64,000 bases of DNA from Luteimonas viscosa (GTDB lineage Bacteria; Pseudomonadota; Gammaproteobacteria; Xanthomonadales; Xanthomonadaceae). Below the pieces are notes generated by a model. It ran no database searches. It saw nothing but the letters and a program-made list of their open reading frames with translations, and had not been told where the DNA came from. Below are positions 47,203 to 56,052 of the stretch, piece by piece. Location: NCBI RefSeq assembly GCF_008244685.1, contig NZ_VTFT01000001.1:785248-849247 (forward strand). The letters run 5' to 3'. Position 1 is the first letter of the stretch; each line of letters begins with the position of its first letter. Both the position numbers and the translations under genes were made by a program.

Positions 47203-50200
47203 ATGCCCCCAGAACGTCCCACCGCTCCGCCGCTGCCGCGGCCCGGCCAGCCGCGCGCCTGGTGGCGCATGCCCGCCAGCCGCAGCGCGCTGGCCTGGCA
47301 TGTCGCGCGTGCCGCGCGTGCGCGCACGGCCCCGCTGCTGCTGATCGCGCGCGACAACCACGCCGCGCACCAGCTGGAAACCGACCTGCGCACCCTGCTC
47401 GGCGGCGACGAGGGCCTGCCCGTGGTGGTCTTCCCGGACTGGGAAACCCTGCCCTGGGACCGCTTCAGCCCGCACCCGGACATCGTCTCCCAGCGCCTGG
47501 CCACGCTGCTGCGGCTACCGTCGCTGACGCAGCCGGCGATCGTGATCGTCCCGGTGCAGACCCTGCTGCAGCGGCTGCCGCCGCTGCGCCACGTGGTCGG
47601 CAGCGCGTTCGACATGCGCGTCGGCCAGCGGCTCGACTTCGACGCCGAGAAGCGCCGGCTCGAGGGCGCTGGCTACCGCAACGTGCCGCAGGTGTTCGAC
47701 CCGGGCGACTTCGCGGTGCGCGGCGGGCTGCTGGATGTCTACCCCATGGGCGCCGACCAGCCCTACCGGGTCGAACTGTTCGACGACAGCATCGAATCGA
47801 TCCGCGCCTTCGACCCGGAAACCCAGCGCTCGCTCGACCGGGTCGACGCGATGCGCATGCTGCCCGGCCGCGAGATCCCGACCGACGACGTCGCCCTGTC
47901 CGCCGCGCTCGACGCGCTGCGCGCGCGCTTCGACATCGACACCCGCCGCAGCGGCCTGGTACAGGACCTCAAGGCCGGGATCGTGCCGGCCGGGATCGAG
48001 TACTACCTGCCGCTGTTCTTCGCCACGACCGCGACCCTGTTCGACTACCTCGCCCCCGACACCCTGCCCCTGGTCGACGACGGCGCGCTGGAGGCGGCCG
48101 ATCATTTCTGCAGGCAGGCCGCCGAACGCTACGAGCAGCTGCGCCACGACATCGAACGCCCGATCCTGCCGCCCGCCGAACTGTGGCTGACGCCCGACGC
48201 CCTGCGCGAGCGCCTCAACGCCGGCGAACGCATCGAACTGTGCGACACGGCGCATCCGCGCCACGCCCAGGCCAGCGCGCTGGGCGACCAGCCTGCGCCG
48301 GTGCTGCCGCTGTCCGCGCGCGACAGCGAACCGGGTGCCGCGCTGGGCGCATTCCTGTCCAGCTACAGCGGACGGACGCTGATCGCCGCCGATTCGGCCG
48401 GACGCCGCGAGGCGCTGCTGGAACTGCTGGACGCGGCGGGATTGAAGCCGGTGGTGCTGACCGGGTTCGCCGCCTTCCTTTCCGACTCCGGGGGCGGCGG
48501 CGATGGGAATGCCGGGGCGGTCGCAGCGGAAGGAAGAACCACGCCCATGGGTTCCCGCCTGCGCGGGAACGACATCGGGTTCGCGATCGCGGTGGCGCCG
48601 CTCGACGACGGTTTCGCGCTCGACGACGACGGCACCGGACGCGGTCCGGTCGCGATCCTCACCGAACGCCAGCTGTTCCCCGAGCGCGCCGCGCAGCCGC
48701 GCCGGCGCAAGCGCGCGGGCCGCGAGCCCGAGGCGATCATCCGCGACCTGGGCGAGCTCAGCGAAGGCGCGCCGATCGTGCACGAGGACCACGGCGTCGG
48801 CCGCTACCGCGGCCTGGTCACGCTCGAGGCCGGCGGCCAGGCCGGCGAGTACCTCGACATCGAGTACGCCAAGGGCGACCGCCTGTACGTGCCGGTGGCA
48901 CAGCTGCACCTGGTCAGCCGCTACTCGGGCGCGTCGGCCGAGACCGCGCCGCTGCATTCGCTCGGCGGCGAGCAATGGGCCAAGGCCAAGCGCAAGGCGC
49001 GCGAGAAGGTGCGCGACGTGGCTGCCGAACTGCTGGAGATCCAGGCGCGGCGGATGGCGCGCGCCGGGCTGGCGCTGCCGCTCGATCGCGCGATGTACGA
49101 ACCGTTCGCCGCGGCGTTCCCGTTCGAGGAGACGCCGGACCAGCACGCGGCGATCGAGGCGGTGATCCGCGACCTCGGCTCCAGCCAGCCGATGGACCGC
49201 GTGGTCTGCGGCGACGTCGGCTTCGGCAAGACCGAGGTGGCGGTGCGCGCGGCGTTCGTGGCCGCGGCCGCGGGCCGCCAGGTGGCGGTGCTGGTGCCGA
49301 CCACCCTGCTGGCCGAGCAGCATTACCGCAACTTCCGCGACCGCTTCGCCGACTGGCCGCTGCGCGTCGAGGTGCTGTCGCGCTTCAAGAGCACGAAGGA
49401 GATCAAGGCCGAGATCGGGAAGATCGCCGAGGGCACGCTCGACGTGATCGTCGGCACCCACCGTCTGCTGCAGAAGGACGTGAAGTTCAAGGACCTGGGG
49501 CTGGTCATCGTCGACGAGGAACAGCGCTTCGGCGTACGTCAGAAGGAGGCGCTAAAGGCGCTGCGCGCCAACGTGCACCTGCTCACCCTCACCGCCACGC
49601 CGATCCCGCGTACGCTCAACATGGCGATGGCCGGATTGCGCGACCTGTCGATCATCGCCACTCCGCCCGCGCACCGCCTTGCGGTGCAGACCTTCGTCCA
49701 CGCCTGGGACGACGCGATGCTGCGCGAGGCGTTCCAGCGCGAGCTCTCGCGCGGCGGCCAGGTGTATTTCCTGCACAACGACGTCGAGAGCATCGGCCGC
49801 ATGCAGCGCCAGCTCTCGGAGCTGGTGCCGGACGCGCGCATCGGCATCGCCCACGGCCAGATGCCGGAGCGCGAGCTGGAAAAGGTGATGCTGGACTTCC
49901 ACAAGCAGCGCTTCAACGTGCTGTTGTGCTCGACCATCATCGAGTCCGGCATCGACATCCCCAACGCCAACACCATCATCATCAACCGCGCCGACAAGTT
50001 CGGCCTGGCGCAGCTGCACCAGTTGCGCGGGCGCGTCGGCCGCTCGCACCACCGCGCCTACGCCTACCTGGTGGTGCCCGACCGGCGTTCGATCACCTCC
50101 GATGCGCAGAAGCGCCTCGAGGCGATCGCCTCGATGGACGAGCTCGGCGCCGGCTTCACCCTCGCGACCCACGACCTCGAGATCCGCGGCGCCGGCGAAC

Positions 50201-50778
50201 TGCTCGGCGAGGACCAGAGCGGGCAGATGGCCGAGGTCGGCTTCAGCCTCTACACCGAGCTGCTCGAGCGCGCGGTGCGTTCGATCCGCCAGGGCAAGCT
50301 GCCCGACATCGACGAGCCGCTGGATCGCGGCGCCGACGTCGAACTGCACGTGCCTGCGCTGATCCCGGAAGACTACCTGCCCGACGTGCACACGCGCCTG
50401 ACGCTGTACAAGCGCATCAGCTCCGCGCGCGACGGCGCCGAACTGCGCGAGCTGCAGGTGGAGATGATCGACCGCTTCGGCCTGCTGCCGGATCCGGCCA
50501 GGCACCTGTTCGCGATCGCCGAACTGCGGCTGCAGGCGACCGCGCTGGGCATCCGCAAGCTCGACCTGGGCCCGGGCGGCGGGCGGCTGCAGTTCCTGGA
50601 CAAGCCGTCGGTCGATCCGATGGCGGTGATCCGCCTGATCCAGGGCCAGTCGAAGCACTACCGCATGGACGGCCCAGACCGGCTGCGCATCACCCTGGAT
50701 CTGCCCGATGCCGATACCCGGCTGAAGGCGGCGCGCGGGCTGCTGATCGCACTCGCGCCGCAGGCCGGGAGTGCCTGA
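47203..50778 (+). CDS. mfd: Transcription-repair coupling factor Mfd
   Basis: A 1191-residue ATP-dependent translocase that removes stalled RNA polymerase and recruits UvrA. The N-terminal UvrB-like region is followed by the RNA polymerase interaction domain (about 510-580, HEDHGVGRYRGLVTLE). Motor domains have Walker A GDVGFGKTEVA (about residue 671), DEEQ box and LTATPIPRTLNMA. The C-terminal UvrA-blocking domain is complete. It is about 40 residues longer than E. coli Mfd. The excess maps to an insert at about residues 425-462, where a dispersed palindromic repeat is encoded in frame. Confidence 0.97.
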   Translation: MPPERPTAPPLPRPGQPRAWWRMPASRSALAWHVARAARARTAPLLLIARDNHAAHQLETDLRTLLGGDEGLPVVVFPDWETLPWDRFSPHPDIVSQRLATLLRLPSLTQPAIVIVPVQTLLQRLPPLRHVVGSAFDMRVGQRLDFDAEKRRLEGAGYRNVPQVFDPGDFAVRGGLLDVYPMGADQPYRVELFDDSIESIRAFDPETQRSLDRVDAMRMLPGREIPTDDVALSAALDALRARFDIDTRRSGLVQDLKAGIVPAGIEYYLPLFFATTATLFDYLAPDTLPLVDDGALEAADHFCRQAAERYEQLRHDIERPILPPAELWLTPDALRERLNAGERIELCDTAHPRHAQASALGDQPAPVLPLSARDSEPGAALGAFLSSYSGRTLIAADSAGRREALLELLDAAGLKPVVLTGFAAFLSDSGGGGDGNAGAVAAEGRTTPMGSRLRGNDIGFAIAVAPLDDGFALDDDGTGRGPVAILTERQLFPERAAQPRRRKRAGREPEAIIRDLGELSEGAPIVHEDHGVGRYRGLVTLEAGGQAGEYLDIEYAKGDRLYVPVAQLHLVSRYSGASAETAPLHSLGGEQWAKAKRKAREKVRDVAAELLEIQARRMARAGLALPLDRAMYEPFAAAFPFEETPDQHAAIEAVIRDLGSSQPMDRVVCGDVGFGKTEVAVRAAFVAAAAGRQVAVLVPTTLLAEQHYRNFRDRFADWPLRVEVLSRFKSTKEIKAEIGKIAEGTLDVIVGTHRLLQKDVKFKDLGLVIVDEEQRFGVRQKEALKALRANVHLLTLTATPIPRTLNMAMAGLRDLSIIATPPAHRLAVQTFVHAWDDAMLREAFQRELSRGGQVYFLHNDVESIGRMQRQLSELVPDARIGIAHGQMPERELEKVMLDFHKQRFNVLLCSTIIESGIDIPNANTIIINRADKFGLAQLHQLRGRVGRSHHRAYAYLVVPDRRSITSDAQKRLEAIASMDELGAGFTLATHDLEIRGAGELLGEDQSGQMAEVGFSLYTELLERAVRSIRQGKLPDIDEPLDRGADVELHVPALIPEDYLPDVHTRLTLYKRISSARDGAELRELQVEMIDRFGLLPDPARHLFAIAELRLQATALGIRKLDLGPGGGRLQFLDKPSVDPMAVIRLIQGQSKHYRMDGPDRLRITLDLPDADTRLKAARGLLIALAPQAGSA
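48541..48580. repeat. Dispersed palindromic repeat inside the mfd coding region
   Basis: The sequence CCCATGGGTTCCCGCC, then TGCGCGGGAACGAC, holds the palindrome GTTCCCGCCTGCGCGGGAAC (48551-48570). This class of short repeat is normally intergenic. It is translated here as TTPMGSRLRGNDIG without breaking the frame. The surrounding residues (SGGGGDGNAGAVAAEG) are low-complexity, suggesting an inserted segment of about 100 bp. Confidence 0.75.
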
Positions 50779-50874
50779 CCCTCGTCTGCAGGCATGCACG
50801 CAATGCTCACGCCCGGCTCACCGCGCGGTGACCCGCGCGGCGCTAGGGTCGAAGGCCCGCACGGAGCCACGCCC

Positions 50875-51105
50875 ATGCCCTACGAGCGCATCGACGACCT
50901 GCCCGATCCGGTCCGCGACAACCTGCCGAAGCATGCGCAGGACATCTACAAGGAAGCCTTCAACAGCGCCTGGGACCAGTACAAGGATCCGGATGACCGC
51001 CGCGGCGACGCCAGCCGCGAGGAGACCGCGCACCGCGTGGCCTGGGCCGCGGTGAAGGAAAAATACGACAAGGGCGACGACGGAAAGTGGCACCCGAAGA
51101 AATAG
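50875..51105 (+). CDS. chaB: ChaB family protein
   Basis: A 76-residue small acidic/basic protein with the ChaB signature YERIDDLPDPVRDNLPKHAQ, then EAFNSAWDQY and TAHRVAWAAVKEKYDKGDDG and the ending WHPKK. In E. coli chaB is near the chaA cation transporter; its role is not well defined. GGAG lies upstream of the ATG. No transporter gene is adjacent here. Confidence 0.9.
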   Translation: MPYERIDDLPDPVRDNLPKHAQDIYKEAFNSAWDQYKDPDDRRGDASREETAHRVAWAAVKEKYDKGDDGKWHPKK

Positions 51106-51337
51106 GGTGCCGCCCGGGCCTCGCTGCGCGCTGCGGGCGAGCCGCGCGCGGGCCTGGTGCCGGCGCCGACTCCCGGTGATTCCGACGCCGCACGCCGGGC
51201 AGCCGGGCAACCGCCGCAGCGACGAGCCGACGTGGGCTTCGCGGAAGGCGCCGGACGTGGTCGCCTGATCGAGGTCAGCGCGCGGCTGCGGACTCGCCGC
51301 GACGCCTCCGCGTCGGTGCTTCACGCATAATCGCGCG

Positions 51338-51874
51338 ATGAGCACCCGCCTCCTGTTGCTGCTGTCGATCGCCGGCCTGCTCGGCGCCTGCGCCGGTCGC
51401 GATACGCGCTCCAGCGCGGAAGGCGCGACCTTCGTGGTGGTGCGCCACGCCGAGAAGGCCAGCAGCCCGGACGACGACCCTGTGCTGGACCCGGCCGGGC
51501 TCGAACGCGCCCGGCTGCTGGCGCGGGAACTCGCGGACCAGCCGGTCGTGGCGATCTACGCTACCGGCTATCGGCGTACCCGGCAGACCGCCGCGCCGAG
51601 CGCCGCCACGTTCGGGCTGCAGGTCACGACCTACGACGCGAAGGCGCCTGCCACCGCGCTCGCCGCGCAACTGCGTGCGGCGCACCCGCGCGGCACGGTC
51701 CTCGTCGCCGGCCACAGCAACACCGTGCCCGACATCGTCGCCGCGCTCTGCGGCTGCGATTCCGAGCCGATGCCCGAGACCGAGTACGACCGCATCAGCA
51801 CGATCCGCGTCGATGCCGACGGTCGTGCCTCGCTCCGGGTCGCGCGTTACGGACGCCATCCACCCGCCCCGTGA
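51338..51874 (+). CDS. Lipoprotein of the histidine phosphatase superfamily
   Basis: A 178-residue protein. The signal peptide ends in lipobox LLGAC with Cys18, so it is probably lipid-anchored. The phosphatase core has VVVRHAEKAS (catalytic His), ATGYRRTRQTAAP and VLVAGHSNTVPDIVAAL (second His). It resembles SixA or phosphoglycerate-mutase-like phosphatases; substrate unknown. CATAAT at 51326-51331 sits 7 bp before the ATG, so the mRNA may be leaderless. Confidence 0.85.
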   Translation: MSTRLLLLLSIAGLLGACAGRDTRSSAEGATFVVVRHAEKASSPDDDPVLDPAGLERARLLARELADQPVVAIYATGYRRTRQTAAPSAATFGLQVTTYDAKAPATALAAQLRAAHPRGTVLVAGHSNTVPDIVAALCGCDSEPMPETEYDRISTIRVDADGRASLRVARYGRHPPAP

Positions 51875-52055
51875 GCGCCCTTGATGGCGGACGCGTCGGA
51901 GCCGGCCGCGCGATCTTGGCATGTGGCAGGGGATGCGTCCGGCAGCAGGCCGCCATGCCCGACGCCGCGATGCCGCGGAACGATCCGTTGCCCGGATGGA
52001 TCCGGCGTCACCTTCGCCGCGTGCGATCCTGCGCTCCTGCCCGCCGGAGAAACCC

Positions 52056-52916
52056 ATGACCACGATCATCGCCCCGCGCGAACACGACATCGGCAACATG
52101 GTCGTCCGCCGCGCCGTGCCGACGATCCAGGCGCGCAGCGTCGGGCCGTTCGTGTTCGTCGACCACATGGGGCCGGCGCTGTTCGAGCCCGGCGTCGGCA
52201 TCGACGTGCGCCCGCACCCGCACATCGGCCTGGCCACCGTGACCTTCCTCTGGGCGGGCACGATCCGCCACCGCGACACGCTCGGTTCGCTCCAGGACAT
52301 CAACCCCGGTGACGTGAACTGGATGACCGCGGGCCGCGGCATCGCCCACTCCGAGCGCACGCCCGGGGACCTGCGCGGAGGCGGGCAGGCGCTGCATGGC
52401 ATGCAGACCTGGGTGGCGCTGCCGAAACCCCACGAGGAGGCGGCGCCAGCGTTCCACCACCACCCTGCCACCACCCTGCCCCGGATCGAGCAGCGGGGCG
52501 CGACCCTGCGCATCATCGCCGGCAGGGCCTACGGCGAGGAGTCGCCGGTGGACGTGTTCAGCAGCACCCTCAACGTGGCGATCGACCTTGCCGCCGACGC
52601 CGAAACGAGGATCGACGCGAACCATGTCGAACGCGCGGTCTACGTGCTCGAGGGCGAGGCGCAACTGGACGGCAGCGACATCCCCGCGCGCCACCTGGTG
52701 CTGCCCGATCCCGGCTCCCCGGCGGTGCTGCGGGCGAAGACCCCGCTCAAGGCGCTGCTGTTCGGGGGCGAGCCGCTGGATGCGCCACGACACCTGTGGT
52801 GGAACTTCGTGTCCTCGTCGAAGGAACGCATCGAACAGGCCAAGCACGACTGGCAGGCGGGTCGATTCGGCACGATCGCGGACGAAACCGACTTCATCCC
52901 GCTCCCCGAAAGATGA
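52056..52916 (+). CDS. Pirin family protein (first of two)
   Basis: A 286-residue bicupin. The N-terminal cupin has metal ligands in RPHPHIGLATVTFLW and AHSERTPGDLRG, and GPFVFVDHMGPA marks the family. Some bacterial pirins are quercetin dioxygenases, others have regulatory roles. GGAGA precedes the ATG. A second, only distantly similar pirin is encoded at 55074-55949. Confidence 0.9.
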   Translation: MTTIIAPREHDIGNMVVRRAVPTIQARSVGPFVFVDHMGPALFEPGVGIDVRPHPHIGLATVTFLWAGTIRHRDTLGSLQDINPGDVNWMTAGRGIAHSERTPGDLRGGGQALHGMQTWVALPKPHEEAAPAFHHHPATTLPRIEQRGATLRIIAGRAYGEESPVDVFSSTLNVAIDLAADAETRIDANHVERAVYVLEGEAQLDGSDIPARHLVLPDPGSPAVLRAKTPLKALLFGGEPLDAPRHLWWNFVSSSKERIEQAKHDWQAGRFGTIADETDFIPLPER

Positions 52917-52996
52917 CGGGGTTCAAGTTTTTGTGCATTGCATCATGAGGCGCGCCGTGGCAAGGTCAGGCAGGCCTTCCCCGTTCAGGAATCCCC

Positions 52997-53437
52997 ATGA
53001 AGCTGATGCGCTGGCTCGTCGTCGCGGCCCTCGTACTGCCCTTCCACGTCTTCGCGCAGTCGACCAGCAGGTGCCCGGAACTGCCCGCGGGCGCCGACCT
53101 GGTGTGGGAGACGATCGAGGGTGGCGATTTCCTCTATTGCAAGGCCATGCACGCCGACGGTGCGCAGGCCTTCGCGGTGATGCTGCGCGCGGAATCGCCG
53201 TTCCGCGAACGCTTCTCGCTGCGAGAGGAAAGCGGCACGATAGGCGGCCACGAGGTGCGCTGGTATCGCGGGGTGCTGGCACTGGACGACGCGATCGTGC
53301 GCGAAACGCTGATCGAACTGGACGACGACCTGACCGCCCACATCACCCTGCGCGTGGACACCGAGCAGGAACTGGCGGAGAGCCTGCGGTTGGCCGAAGG
53401 GCTGCGTTTCCACGACAGCCGGATCGGCAGCAACTAG
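52997..53437 (+). CDS. Small secreted protein of unknown function, paralog A
   Basis: I do not recognise the family. The 146-residue product has a signal peptide (about residues 1-20, ending VFA-Q) and two cysteines, C26 and C48, that could form a disulfide. Conserved blocks shared with paralog B are AQAFAVML, ESPF, VRWYRG, VRETLIEL, AHI and RLAEGLRF. The gene converges on paralog B, 100 bp away. No metal or catalytic motif is evident. It lies 80 bp after the pirin gene. Confidence 0.8.
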   Translation: MKLMRWLVVAALVLPFHVFAQSTSRCPELPAGADLVWETIEGGDFLYCKAMHADGAQAFAVMLRAESPFRERFSLREESGTIGGHEVRWYRGVLALDDAIVRETLIELDDDLTAHITLRVDTEQELAESLRLAEGLRFHDSRIGSN

Positions 53438-53537
53438 ACGCCGCCCGGGCCGTGCGAGGGTGTCGGGCACCGCTGCGCCATCCCCACCCTCGCCGCGGCG
53501 ATCGCAGCGGCCGCGGCCGCACCGGCGGGTGGATCGT

Positions 53538-53975
53538 TCAGTCGCCGCCGACGCCGCGGAAGCGCATGCCCTCGGCGAGTCGCCGGTTCTCCGCGAGCAG
53601 GTCTTCCGAATCCGCACGCACGACGATATGCGCCGTGTTCCTGCGGCCGAGTTCCACCAGCGTCTCGCGCACCAGCACGTTCTGGCGGGTCGCGACTTCT
53701 CCGCGGTACCAGCGTACGTCGTGGCCGTCGATCTCGGCATCCTCCTCGCGCAGGCCGCGGGTCGGCCGGAACGGCGATTCGCTGCCGAGCATCACCGCGA
53801 ACGCCTGGGTCCCGTCGGACGCGCGGATGGCCTTGCAGAACACGAAGTCGGGGCCTTCGACCACTTCCCAGCCCAGATCGGTGCCGGGCGGCAGGTCGGG
53901 GCAGTTTTCCGTTGCGGATTGCGCGAACGCGTAGCCTGACCACAGCAGGCCGGCCAGCAGGCACATCGATTTCAT
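53538..53975 (-). CDS. Small secreted protein of unknown function, paralog B
   Basis: I do not recognise the family. A 145-residue product with a signal peptide (ending AFA-Q) and cysteines C25 and C47, spaced as in paralog A. By eye about half of the aligned residues are identical to paralog A, including DFVFCKAI against DFLYCKAM and TQAFAVML. The two genes point at each other, so an inverted duplication is likely. About 300 bp of relatively AT-rich DNA upstream separates it from aqpZ. Confidence 0.8.
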   Translation of the reverse strand: MKSMCLLAGLLWSGYAFAQSATENCPDLPPGTDLGWEVVEGPDFVFCKAIRASDGTQAFAVMLGSESPFRPTRGLREEDAEIDGHDVRWYRGEVATRQNVLVRETLVELGRRNTAHIVVRADSEDLLAENRRLAEGMRFRGVGGD

Positions 53976-54134
53976 CTCAAGTCACTCCATGTAGCGAAGG
54001 GACCACGAGGTCACAGCCCTGCATGGGGGAAGTGCTGCACCGCAACAGCTTCGTGGATAATTCATCGTCCAGCAAAAGGGGGATGAAATCCGTTTCGGGG
54101 GCACTATACCGAATCGGCGCGATTGTCCAAGTCA

Positions 54135-54162
54135 TTGTTTTTGCTGCATTGCGGCATAGACT
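54135..54162 (+). promoter_or_regulatory. Sigma-70-like promoter upstream of aqpZ
   Basis: TTGTTT (54135-54140), a 16-bp spacer and TAGACT (54157-54162) lie in an unusually AT-rich patch. The -10 is 109 bp before the aqpZ start. The 296-bp gap otherwise holds no gene. Confidence 0.5.
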
Positions 54163-54271
54163 CTGCCTTCGGCTGCCGCATCGTCGCGATGCTTGCCAGT
54201 GCCCATGCCTGCGACCGATGCTCTGGCCTCGACGCCAGGGCAGTCTCGCCCACTACCGGGGGAACCGCATC

Positions 54272-55006
54272 ATGATCAAAAAACTCTCCGCCGAATTCGT
54301 CGGCACCTTCTGGCTGGTCCTGGGCGGCTGCGGCAGCGCCGTGCTCGCGGCCAATTTCGGCGGCGACGGCAATCCGCTGGGCATCGGGTTCGTCGGCGTG
54401 GCCCTGGCGTTCGGTCTCACGGTGCTGACCGGCGCCTACGCGCTCGGCCACATTTCCGGCGGCCATTTCAATCCCGCGGTCAGTTTCGGGCTGTGGGCCG
54501 GCGGCCGCTTTCCGGTCCGGGACCTGTTGCCCTACGTCGTGGCGCAGACGCTGGGCGCAACGGCGGCCGCCTTCATCCTGTTCCAGATCGCCAGCGGCGC
54601 TCCGGGATTCGCGATCGACGGCGGCAGCGCCGGCGCATTCGCGACCAACGGCTATGGCGGACTCTCCCCCGGCGGCTACTCGATGGCGGCCGCGTTCCTG
54701 TGCGAGGTGGTGCTGACCGCCTTCTTCCTGGTCGTGATCATGGGCGCCACCCATGCGCGTGCGCCGGTGGGCTTCGCGCCGATCGCGATCGGCCTTGCCC
54801 TGACCCTGATCCACCTGATCAGCATTCCGGTGACCAATACCTCGGTCAATCCCGCGCGTTCCACCGGGGTCGCGGTGCTGGTGGGCGGTGCGCAGGTTTC
54901 GCAGCTGTGGATGTTCTGGCTGGCGCCGATCCTCGGCGGCCTGCTCGGCGGCAGCTTCTACAAGTGGCTGGGCCACGACCGGCCGGACATCGTCGGCAAC
55001 GGCTGA
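54272..55006 (+). CDS. aqpZ: Aquaporin Z
   Basis: A 244-residue water channel with six membrane segments. The two NPA motifs are in [13 protein letters not shown] and [15 protein letters not shown]. The start [23 protein letters not shown] is typical of AqpZ, including the conserved Cys. The selectivity filter pattern is that of a water-specific channel rather than a glycerol facilitator. GGGG lies upstream of the ATG. Confidence 0.95.
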   Translation: MIKKLSAEFVGTFWLVLGGCGSAVLAANFGGDGNPLGIGFVGVALAFGLTVLTGAYALGHISGGHFNPAVSFGLWAGGRFPVRDLLPYVVAQTLGATAAAFILFQIASGAPGFAIDGGSAGAFATNGYGGLSPGGYSMAAAFLCEVVLTAFFLVVIMGATHARAPVGFAPIAIGLALTLIHLISIPVTNTSVNPARSTGVAVLVGGAQVSQLWMFWLAPILGGLLGGSFYKWLGHDRPDIVGNG

Positions 55007-55031
55007 GCACGCCCGGCCGGCTGACACGCGA

Positions 55032-55052
55032 CGGCCGGGCATCGCCCGGCCG
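55032..55052. terminator. Hairpin between aqpZ and the second pirin gene
   Basis: CGGCCGGGC-ATC-GCCCGGCCG is a perfect GC hairpin between two convergent stops. No T-run follows, so termination strength is doubtful. Confidence 0.4.
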
Positions 55053-55073
55053 CGCGCTTACGCAGCGTTACGC

Positions 55074-55949
55074 TCAGAACCGCCCCTCCTGAAAATCGAC
55101 GAACGCCTGCATCAGCTCCTCCCGGGTATTCATCACGAACGGCCCGTGGCGCGCCACCGGCTCGCGCAGCGGCCGGCCGGCGACCACGATCAACCGGGCA
55201 CCCGCCTCGCCGCCGTGCAGCTTCAGCGCATCGCCGCCGCCGAGCACCGCCATCTCCTGCGCGCCGAGCGCACGCGCATCGTCGCCGTCGCCAAGCATCG
55301 CATCGCCCTCGAACGCATAGGCGAACGCGTTGTGGCCCGGCGGCAGCGGGTACAGCCATGCGGCACCCGGCGCGAGCTCGACGTCGAGGTACACCGGCTC
55401 GGTCGCCGGCTGCGAGATCGGGCCGCGCACGAGTGCGCCATCGGCGTCGTGCACAGCGCCGGCGATGAGCTTCACCCGCACGCCCTCGGCCGGCGTCACC
55501 ACCGGCAACTGCGCAGGCGGGAACTCCTGGTAGCGCGGCGCCGTCATCTTGTCCTTCGCCGGCAGGTTCACCCACAGCTGGAAGCCGCGCATGCGGCCGT
55601 TTTCCTGCTCGGGCATCTCCGAGTGCACCAGGCCGCGGCCGGCCGTCATCCACTGCACGCTGCCGGGCACCAGCAGGCCCTCGTTGCCGTGGTTGTCCTT
55701 GTGGCGAATGCGGCCGTCGAGCATGTAGGTGACGGTCTCGAACCCGCGGTGCGGATGGCTGGGGAAGCCCGCGAGGTAGTCCTCGGGCCGGTCGGTGCCG
55801 AACTCGTCGAGCAGCAGGAACGGATCGAGGTCGGGCAGCTCGCCGCCGCCGATGACGCGGGTCAGACGCACCCCGGCACCGTCGGACGCGGGCGTGCCGC
55901 GGACCTTGCGGGCGATGCGGGCGTAAAGGATGGGATCGGTGGTGTTCAT
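55074..55949 (-). CDS. Pirin family protein (second of two)
   Basis: A 291-residue bicupin. The metal-binding motifs are SHPHRGFETVTYMLDG and LVHSEMPEQENG, with the family block PFLLLDEFG before them. It is more typical of quercetinase-type pirins than the copy at 52056-52916. The ending MNTREELMQAFVDFQEGRF is common in the family. Function cannot be fixed from sequence. It is convergent with aqpZ and 103 bp from rlmKL. Confidence 0.92.
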   Translation of the reverse strand: MNTTDPILYARIARKVRGTPASDGAGVRLTRVIGGGELPDLDPFLLLDEFGTDRPEDYLAGFPSHPHRGFETVTYMLDGRIRHKDNHGNEGLLVPGSVQWMTAGRGLVHSEMPEQENGRMRGFQLWVNLPAKDKMTAPRYQEFPPAQLPVVTPAEGVRVKLIAGAVHDADGALVRGPISQPATEPVYLDVELAPGAAWLYPLPPGHNAFAYAFEGDAMLGDGDDARALGAQEMAVLGGGDALKLHGGEAGARLIVVAGRPLREPVARHGPFVMNTREELMQAFVDFQEGRF

Positions 55950-56052
55950 GGCGTTGCCTCGGCTGGACTGCCCGGCAATATGCGCCCGGTTCCAGGCGCG
56001 ATAACCGTCACCGACGCAACGGTACTTGCCAGATTTGCGCGGTCGCCACGCC

